From Macrothele yani (Eukaryota > Arthropoda > Arachnida > Araneae > Macrothelidae): a stretch of DNA of 64,000 nt. Shown one piece after another: positions 57,019 to 64,000 of the stretch (the first letter of the stretch is position 1; each line of letters starts with the position of its first letter). The DNA lies in contig CM076997.1 in the NCBI GenBank assembly GCA_039090855.1, positions 169,042,709-169,106,708 on the forward strand, written 5' to 3'. A model generated the notes under the pieces. The model was not told where the DNA came from, made no database searches, and saw nothing but the letters and a program-made list of their open reading frames with translations. The translations under genes were made by a program, and so were the position numbers.

Positions 57019-58378
57019 AATAAATTTTGGTTAGAAAAAATAACCAAAAATAAAAATGCATGGTATTATATAATAGAATAATAGCTATATACTATACGCA
57101 CTACTGTTTCACACGTTATATACGTTCCATGCGTTTGTGCGCATTTGCAGCAAAATCATCCTGGCATTTATATATCATATATGACTAGGAATATTATTAC
57201 AAGATTCAATTATTATATTATCAAGGACTCGCCTAGTATCGGTATTCCAAATTAGTAAGCTTCATCCTGTATCTTGAAATAAAATATGTATCTAGCGTGT
57301 CACCACGTAGAAACATCGTATTGCAAATAGGTCCAATTGAAATTTGCGACCAGGGTTTAAACTCAAATAAAACACGACTATGGATATCATACAAAGAGAG
57401 TGTGAAAGAATTATATACAATGCAATTAAAAAACCATTTACCATCAACAGGTGTCGTCAATCTTTAAAAGAAGGAATGGACATAATCAATGACAATCCAA
57501 ACAAACCTTACATAAAATTTCGTCAATTATTGAACAATGCCAGACAATCTCTGCAACACGCACACGACTCCACATAAACCACCGGACAAGTTTCGGCACG
57601 ACTAACTTTCGGCCATTATCAATGGTATGCATCCTGGATCAATGTTCAAAGTTGTTATATATCTAGGTCACCTCGGCATCACCTTCGCTACAGTTGCTCC
57701 ACGTCGACTTCTTCCGTCATCGTTACATATACGTGTATTCACGTCTGAGTCACATCCACGCCATCTATTGGGTTAATTCCGGAATTGCTGTCGCTGTTCT
57801 TATTTCGTAAGTATATGTTATTTCTTTTATTTTCCTTTTATTGTTATATTTCGTATTATTTTTTGGTGGTTTATGTGGAGTCGTGTGCGTGTTGCAGAGA
57901 TTGTCTGGCATTGTTCAATAATTGACGAAATTTTATTTAAGGTCTGTTTGGATTGTCATTGATTATGTCCATTCCTTCTTTTAAAGATTGACGACACCTG
58001 TTGATGGTAAATGGTTTTTTAATTGCATTGTATATAATTCTTTCACACTCTCTTTGTATGATATCCATAGTTGTGTTTTATTTGAGTTTAAACCCTGGTC
58101 GCAAATTTCAATTGGGCCTATTTGCAATACGATGATTCTACGTGGTGACACGCTAGATACATATTTTATTTCAAGATACAGGATGAAGCTTACTAATTTG
58201 GAATACCGATACTAGGCGTAGTCCTTGATAATATAATAATTGAATCTTGTAATAATATTCCTAGTCATATATGATATATAAATGCCAGGATGATTTTGCT
58301 GCAAATGCGCACAGAACGCATGGAACGTATATAACGTGTGAAACAGTAGTGCATATAGTAAATAGCTATTATTCTATT
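57019..58378 (-). mobile_element. Penelope-like copy with long inverted arms (PLE-3), nested in Tc1-f
   Basis: ACCAGGAATCTT at 57007-57018 and 58379-58390 is a 12-bp target-site duplication. Inside, arms 57067-57583 and 57865-58378 are near-perfect complements of about 515 bp. The unique middle, 57584-57864, holds a hammerhead motif and the last codons after the GIY-YIG domain (GAATTAACCCAATAGATGGC, shared with PLE-2 at 43370). Both outer ends are the family's 3' terminus (AATAGAATAATAG). A 48-bp AT-rich stretch of unknown origin (57019-57066) lies between the left duplication and the left end. No catalytic domain is left. Confidence 0.87.
57579..57627 (-). ncRNA. Hammerhead-type self-cleaving ribozyme motif, PLE-3
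   Basis: On the minus strand: ACCA, UUGAUAA, U, GGCCGA, AAGUUAG, UCG-U-GCC, GAAAC, UU, GUC, CGGU. Same layout as PLE-2, including the U3-A8 replacement and the bulge in stem II. Stem I has an A-C mismatch next to the core (ACCA against CGGU), so this copy may be weakened. The expected cut is after GUC, between 57585 and 57584. Confidence 0.7.
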
Positions 58379-59114
58379 ACCAGGAATCTTGATTTGCCAG
58401 ACCAGGCCACTTTCTTCCAATCATTGAGCTCTTGGGCCCATTTCATGCATTGTAGGGTTGTAGGCGATGACGTGCAGTGGGCATGGGGATCCGACTGCGA
58501 CTTCAACTATGCAGGCCTATGAGCAGAAGGCTTTGATGAAGTGTGTGCGGTGACACATTGCCCTGATCACCACTGTTGCAGCTGCGGGTGATTTGTCGCA
58601 CTGTGATCCTGCAGTCCCTGTAAACAATGCGCGACAGTCTCCACTCTCCTCTGTCATAAATGAGCTGCGGACGACACGCAGCTGAAGACGGCTCATTGTT
58701 TGGCCATCTGTGCACCACTTTTGTTACATACTCCCTACAACGGCACGTGGACAATCCACAAGCTGCGCCATTTCTGAGGTTTTATTTCCGAGGCCCTGTG
58801 CCATTACAATTTGTCTTTTATCAAACTCGGTTAAATTGGCAGCTTTTCCAATTCTGACTCCGAACACTCTAGTAACCAAAAGCCAGTCCTTGGGTTGTAT
58901 ATATACTGCTCTGTGAACTTTACCTATTCCACCATTCAGCCTCCAGGCAGGCTCATTTCTCTAGGCTGGGGGATGGTCATAATGTAATGGCTCATCGGTA
59001 TATACAGTAATTCAAAAACTCAAAACCACCACATAACTCAACTGAAAATACACACAAAACAGGTAATTCAAATAAGCAACCTATCCTACTTTTTCAAGCT
59101 ACACATAGATTTTC

Positions 59115-60110
59115 CACTAGTGGGCGTAAAAGTAAATTACATTTTCCCATATACCTCTTCTTCAAAAACTCCGATTTGGAAAAAAAATTTCTCCAAAGGA
59201 TATAGCTTTTGATGGAAAATCTTTTGCATATAATTTCTAATTTTTGGTAAAGAATACTTTGGCCACCAGGGGGCGTTAAGTGTTAATTTTTGCTTCTGAT
59301 GTATTTGCCTTAAAATCTGAGCTTCTAAAATCTCGACTGAATTTTTTTTTTCGTGGACCGATGCCACTCGTGTCGATAAACCTTTTTGGAATATTTTTTT
59401 CTTAAAATATTGCACGGTTTCTCCGCCGGGGTCGGGGGTCGTAGATGTATATCTTATTTTTGTCAATATCTCTGCTTCTAATGGTATGATTTGAAGAATT
59501 CTTTCTTTATTTGATAGTTTCCACTGTGACATGTTTTCCAAATAAGTTTTTAATTTCTCAAGTAAGTCATAGACTTTTGGCTACGGGGCATAAAAGTAAA
59601 TTGTTTTCCCCGATAACTCTACTTCTAAAACCCCGATTTGAAAAATGATTTCTATATTGCATACAGTTCTTGATCAAAACTGTTTTTCATATAATTTCTA
59701 ATATTTGGTAAAGAATGTTTGGCCACCATGGGGCATAAGTGTTAATTTATGCTTCTGATGTATATGCAATAAAATCTGAGGCCCTGAAAACTCGATTTAA
59801 CATTTTTTTTTTTTTTTTTTTTTCTTGGACCGATACCGCTCACATTGAAAAACCTATTGAGAATACTTTCTTCCTAAAATAATGCATGGTTTTTTTGCCA
59901 GGGGGGCATAGATGCATATCTTATATTTGTCCATATCTCTGCTTCGAAGAGTCCGATTTGAAAAATTCTTTCTTTGCTGGAGATTTGTTTGCTTTCTTTG
60001 CTGGAAAATTCTTTCTTTGCAGCATTTTTGCTGCAAAATGTTTCTTATACAAATTCATAATTTTTCTTAATGCACAAGTCTGCAACCAGAGGACATAAGC
60101 TCAGGATTCT
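59115..60110. repeat. Imperfect tandem array, ~470-bp higher-order unit of ~150-bp related segments
   Basis: Words recur in the same order: GCCACCAGGGGGCGTTAAGTG/GCCACCATGGGGCATAAGTG (59264 and 59720), TTGCTTCTGATGTATTTGCC/ATGCTTCTGATGTATATGCA, TTGGACCGATACCGCTCAC-like, GTAGATGTATATCTTATTTT/ATAGATGCATATCTTATATT (59440 and 59907), and the ACTCTACTTCTAAAACCCCGATTTGAAAA theme three times or more. Main period about 460-470 bp; the shorter internal theme recurs about every 150 bp. T-runs at 59341 and 59803-59823. No function visible. Confidence 0.72.
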
Positions 60111-60712
60111 GTTTACAGCAATATCTGTGGGATCAAAAACCCAATTGAAAAACTTTTTCCTTGTGTACAACGTTATTGTTTTCCATACTGGTTCCATTGA
60201 CTTTGATAGCTTTGATAAATTTCATTTGCGTCAGAACAGATTCAAAAGGCATGCTCATTACACCCAAAAATCCGGTGTCATCTTTCTTGTTAAAGTGTCG
60301 TTTCAAAAGATAACTTAGTTTGTAGCGAAAGGTGTGTGACTGAAAAAGAAATGTATTTCAGGTGTGTTGTTTTTCTGAATGAAATTTGCATGTTTGTGTA
60401 TTTAAATGAATTTATGTTTCCTTTGGGTTTTATGTTAGTAAAGCTTTTTAATGTTAATTAGAAGTTAAATAATAGTACTAGTTATCAAAAAGTTTGAGAG
60501 GAAATAGCGATAGTCTTGTGTCAGGTATCAGACTTAATTCTGTGACCATGTGTACTGAAATATAAGACTCCCTGACCTAAATATAAAAGGTGTGTGTCAT
60601 ACAGCATTTATCTTGGTATTAACTTGCATGTTTTATATATTATGGAAAATAGAATATGAATATTCTCCTGACATATTATACAAACAAATATAAATACAGA
60701 AGTTTCTTTTAC
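60111..60712. other. Intron sequence, nothing recognised
   Basis: AT-rich DNA between the tandem array and the donor of the receptor exon. No feature supported. Confidence 0.4.
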
Positions 60713-60881
60713 CTTCCATTCAAAGGCAGCAAACATGCAGCAACATCATTAGAGGAATTCAAAAGTTTAACACAAGTATTATTAGATGGCAATGGACCAC
60801 ATATACTCAGGAAAAATGTACGTTCAGCTGAACGGAACACATAGGAAGACGATTTCAAAGGAGATAAATCAAGCTTTATAC
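60713..60881 (-). CDS. IGF2R: Receptor exon 1 of 5 seen: cation-independent mannose-6-phosphate receptor-like
   Basis: The acceptor AG is at 60883-60882 (TTTATATTTGCAG). The donor GTAAAA starts at 60712. The 169-bp exon begins in phase 1 and ends in phase 2, which fits the exon at 47360. It reads IKLDLSPLKSSSYVF, then RTFFLSICGPLPSNNTCVKL, then NDVAACLLPLNG. L-D-L-S-P-L, F-F-L-S-I-C-G-P-L and A-A-C are the landmarks of the first half of an IGF2R-family luminal repeat: the YDLSPL turn, the YYINVC-type strand and the AAC cysteine. The gene continues upstream beyond the right edge, since phase 1 requires an earlier exon that I could not find within 60882-64000. Confidence 0.93.
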
Positions 60882-62582
60882 CTGCAAATATAAACCAATA
60901 TACTAACTCAGAGAACAATTAATGCATGACTGTTTTAAAAACTTCAACAAATAGATCAAATTTAAGGAGAAAACATTAATTGAAGTAATGGAGCAATAAA
61001 TTAATTTTCACAGTATATGCATTAATTACAGAACCTGTTACTCAATTACATCATAAGGGAAAACACCCATTAAATTTTTTAACCACAATTTTTCATTTTA
61101 TTTTATATGAAATAGCAGTTGTCTGGTGTTATATTATGATTGGTTTTTTTATCTTAGTCATTTTGTTGGGTTGGTGTTGTATTAAATTAAAAAGGAGATT
61201 TATTCCCTGTGGGTATGAATTTATTAGTAGCTGCCACTACTTTAGAATGATAGTAAGGTCTGGACACCCTTATCTTGGTTTTTCTATTAACCTCAGAGGC
61301 GTAGCGAAGGATTACACACTCATTAAACAGAGCTGACCTCTTTCATGACATAAGTTTATTCTTATATATGTGACCTGATGGTTGATGAAACATTTACAAT
61401 GATGTTTGAATTATATTCAACTGATGGATGGAGGCTTACTTTGTTAAGGTATTAAACATGCACAGTTCCTTTTCAATATTCCAGTTCTTACATAGCAGTG
61501 AGAATTCCATCAAGATACACACACTGTCCAGTCATGGTACACGAGTCATCCTGATGCTACAGGTCTTTTTCTTTAGCAGATGCATTGAAATGTTCCTATT
61601 AAATGCCACTCAGGGTAGTGACAATATACCACAGGAAGTGGCTACTCCTTACCCGCTGTCTAACTTATTTTATATGAATAGGCCTTGGCTTAGTGCTGAT
61701 AATGATCAAGTTTAATCACTAACCTCGGCTAGTGAAAAATTATGCTGGCGACCCAACCGCAGCTGATCGCCCAAAGTTTTAGGTCTCCTGGTTCATCCTC
61801 AGAAGGAACCTGACCTCCTTTCAATGTGATCGCTACCACCAAAGTTCCGCCAAAATCTAGCTTTATGCATCCTTTAACTTTCTCTTGGCCCCTGGAATGT
61901 GCACGACCAACCACAGGCTTGCATTCTGACCCCCTAGTCCTGGGCATTCCATGTTCTCCATGTCCTATCACTCTTTCCATGACATAATTCAGATGCCCAC
62001 TCTGCTGTTGCTATGGTTTCCGTAAATTTAACGTTTCAAATTCTTAGAAATTCCCAAACTCTCCCCGATTCTTGTGATCTTGTTAGAAAAATGGCTGCAG
62101 TTTCTTCATCCCTCTTCTTTCACTCAATAATGGCATCCCATTACCCAAGTGCAGAGTTTTCCCACTTTTTTTTTTTTTTTTTGAATTCAACCTTACATTG
62201 ATGAGTATTTGGATTACATCTTGTTTCTTTTAAAAATCAAGTGCACTGCTTATGATTCATGTACATATTCAATCATAAAATTTCAGGACTTTTCTACAAC
62301 TTCTGAATGTTTCCCCAGAACATGTAATCCAAATACTCCAGGGTTTGTACAGATTTTTAGAAATCCATTTCAAAGGGTTTTCTTTGTTCAGAAAAAAGAA
62401 AATGGTGCCATAGCTGTTTTAGCGTATCTCAGACTTAAAGCCATAAATTTCTCAAAGAATGATGTTTGTTAGGAGTCTTACATAGATTTTCTGAGTAGTA
62501 AGGAGTCAGAATTTATAAGTGTTTATTATGTCAAGAAACACATTTTTCTCTCCGCAAAGAGATCCTTGGGGATAAAGTCAGA
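60882..62582. other. Intron sequence, no gene recognised
   Basis: No further receptor exon was found. The minus-strand frame at 61729-61980 (CIKLDFGGTLVVAI, SEDEPGDLKLWAI) is the most gene-like unexplained frame here, but I could not match it to a family. A T-run lies at 62165-62182. Confidence 0.4.
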
Positions 62583-62830
62583 ATGACGCAGGCCAAGGAA
62601 ATGGACATAGAGACATCCAAATGGGACGACAAGTGAAATTGATTTTATTATGTGTAACAAAAAATTCGTCATAGAAGACTGCAGTGTGCTAAACAAGTTC
62701 AACACAGGTAGTGACCATAGATTGGTGAGATGTAAGATGCACCTCAACACTAAACTCGAACGTAGCAAACTCATAAGACAAACAAAATGTATTGACATAA
62801 CCAACTTTAAAAAACACAATAACACAGCAG
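62583..62830 (+). mobile_element. RTE-clade LINE fragment (endonuclease end and linker)
   Basis: About 245 bp match 53565-53790 of the longer copy closely: SEIDFIMCNKKFVIEDCSVL, NKFNTGSDHRLVRCKMHLNT, KLERSKLIRQTKCIDITN. The SDH triad end of the endonuclease is intact, and the frame break seen at 53700 in the longer copy is absent. Both ends are truncated. Confidence 0.88.
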
Positions 62831-64000
62831 CCATTTTGGGTCAAGTGGGGAACATCAGTCAGTAAAAAAGATAAGAAGGTAGGAAATTTCCATACTTTTT
62901 TTTTCTTGTTGTTGTCTGAAGACTGCTGGGAAAACTTAACCGTGCAGTACCTAAGCTTCTAACAGAGGTCCGGTGGTCTGTGGTTCCACTAAAGTTTGAA
63001 AATATCGCCACCAAACATTGCTCAACAAATGAAGACCAGATTTTTCTTGCAGCAGTGAGCACAGAAAAGAAATCCTTCTCTCTCTTACCCTGGGTTCATA
63101 ACGTACCAGGGGGACTAAAGTTCCTCTTTGGTTTCCTGACCACAGTACAAAGAAAAAGGCACCACACAATGAGGAAGTAACATTTGTACTATGACTTTCT
63201 AGGCTACAACCGACCAATTCCAACTCCTGTTGAGGAAGGGAAAGACATCAACACCGGCATAGAAAAAATCTGGTGTCCACCTAAATAGAAATGTCAAGAA
63301 AGTTGTGTTCTTAAGAAAATGTTTTGATATAACAAGTAAATTTTCTGGGGTATTAATAAAAATGGGGAGAGCTAAGGGAATTCCAAAAAGGGGAGTGAAA
63401 ATGTTTGTTTAAAAAAATTTAAACAAGGGGGAAGTAGAGAAATGTAAATTTTTTTGTAGGTGTGGTCTGGCCACAACCAAACAGTACTGAAAATGTCATT
63501 GTCTATTCTTGTATAAGTGTCGAGTTGCTGCCAGTAATAGCCTAAGGGGGGAAAAAGATGGATTGAAGAATATTAATTTTTTAGTTTTGTTAGAATAGTA
63601 TGATTTGTAATTAGCTAATGTGAGATAAATGTAATGTCAGAACAGGGTACTGTAATGTTTAACTTTTGTGTAGGTTAAACATAGTGGGAGTCCTGGCAGT
63701 AACTTTTTGGTGTTGATATAATGTGAGAAAAGTGAAAGAATTTTTTTTTTTCCCTGGTGAGTAAAAGAAATTGCTGTTGTGAAACCACTTATGTTTTTTT
63801 TTTTTTTGTAACACTGAAATGTCACCCTTAGTCATCTAAATTACAGTGTAAAGGCCTGTAGGCTCAATAGATATGCAACAATCTGCAAGTTGGGTGTTAA
63901 GCTCTCAAATCACTTTTTTTTTTCTTTTTTTGTCAAAACTTGTATTAATTTGAAAAGCACACAATTAGGCAAACTGTGCCACTTATCTCCCTCATCTCCA
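62831..64000. other. Unannotated stretch at the right edge
   Basis: Contains T-runs (62896-62905, 63740-63752, 63798-63809, 63914-63930). The plus-strand region 62930-63250 has a small open frame with phrases such as VPLKFENIATKHCSTNEDQI that may derive from an old element, but no family was identified. Confidence 0.35.

Larger units (their letters stand above)
56470..58870 (-). pseudogene. Tc1-f transposase, two halves
   Basis: The N-terminal half (58870-58391) contains RIGKAANLTEFDKRQIVMA-like sequence, then QKWCTDGQTMSRL and MCHRTHFIKAF in shifting frames. The C-terminal half (57006-56530) continues FLVHHVDNQARICRLPIEAM, then GQKHSGSSSVMQWVMLSWDT, HYQQDNAPCHPVGIAKEWFE (second catalytic Asp) and, after a stop, NPIEQLWFNLEKW (Glu). 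The sequence SRFLVHHVDN spans the duplicated ACCAGGAATCTT, showing that the two halves were one frame. Several stops; inactive. Confidence 0.83.
56409..59003 (-). mobile_element. Tc1-like transposon split by a Penelope copy (Tc1-f)
   Basis: ATGAGCCATTACATTATGAC at 56419-56438 and its exact complement GTCATAATGTAATGGCTCAT at 58976-58995 are the terminal repeats, extended outwards by TATAC-like ends. The transposase is on the minus strand. Removing 57019-58390 (the insert plus one 12-bp duplication) gives about 1.22 kb, normal for Tc1. Confidence 0.88.

Noticed and set aside
61729..61980. 83-codon minus-strand frame, possible retroelement protease or gag piece
   Set aside because: Proline-bend and GGTLVVAI-like sequence look gene-like, but no catalytic or zinc motif is present and no LTR was found.

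Overview
This is eukaryotic, animal-type genomic DNA. It is AT-rich, dense in transposable elements, has spliced exons and no operons. The only host gene I can support lies on the minus strand. Five exons, read in the order 60.8 kb, 47.2 kb, 32.4 kb, 25.0 kb and 8.6 kb, encode about 2.2 consecutive repeats of a cation-independent mannose-6-phosphate receptor (IGF2R / Drosophila Lerp family). All four junctions agree in splice phase, and the joined exons rebuild the typical repeat landmarks, so I believe no coding exon is missing between them. About 990 coding bases are spread over 52 kb, so the window is mostly intron of one giant gene. The organism is probably an arthropod. A chelicerate is plausible from the RTE/BovB-like, Penelope and Tc1/mariner mix, but that is inference.

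The introns are a transposon graveyard with deep nesting. (1) 2-5 kb: a Tc1 copy with matching terminal repeats, split by a GCCCAGCA-ended insert, followed by a mariner-like remnant. (2) 9-11.5 kb: a fairly intact Penelope-like element (reverse transcriptase plus GIY-YIG) with a hammerhead-type ribozyme downstream. (3) 12.7-24.3 kb: one mariner split by a hAT element and by a block of ~146-bp tandem repeats. That block itself holds a TTAA-flanked palindromic MITE and a 3.9-kb DNA transposon of unassigned superfamily. (4) 25-29.6 kb: two tRNA-derived SINEs, a hAT-like MITE and a non-LTR element. (5) 33.8-38.0 kb: a Tc1 whose right terminal repeat was hit by a second unassigned DNA transposon (GGGGC ends, CAA duplication), which was hit by a LINE with a 14-bp duplication. 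(6) 38.1-41.3 kb: a TTAA MITE carrying ~85-bp repeats, a 433-bp tandem duplication and an inverted LINE pair. (7) 42.1-46.7 kb: a foldback element with ~640-bp arms and a 26-nt loop, with a Penelope element in one arm and a Tc1 in the other. (8) 48-63 kb: three more Tc1 copies, an RTE-clade LINE, a Penelope copy with long inverted arms, and ~150-bp-scale tandem repeats.

The best leads are three minimal hammerhead motifs in Penelope loci, all with a compensated U3-A8 core pair; an inverted Penelope arm that starts one nucleotide inside a predicted ribozyme cut; and the two unassigned DNA transposons. No CRISPR, rRNA or free-standing tRNA gene was seen. All coordinates were counted by eye and repeat edges may be off by a few bases.
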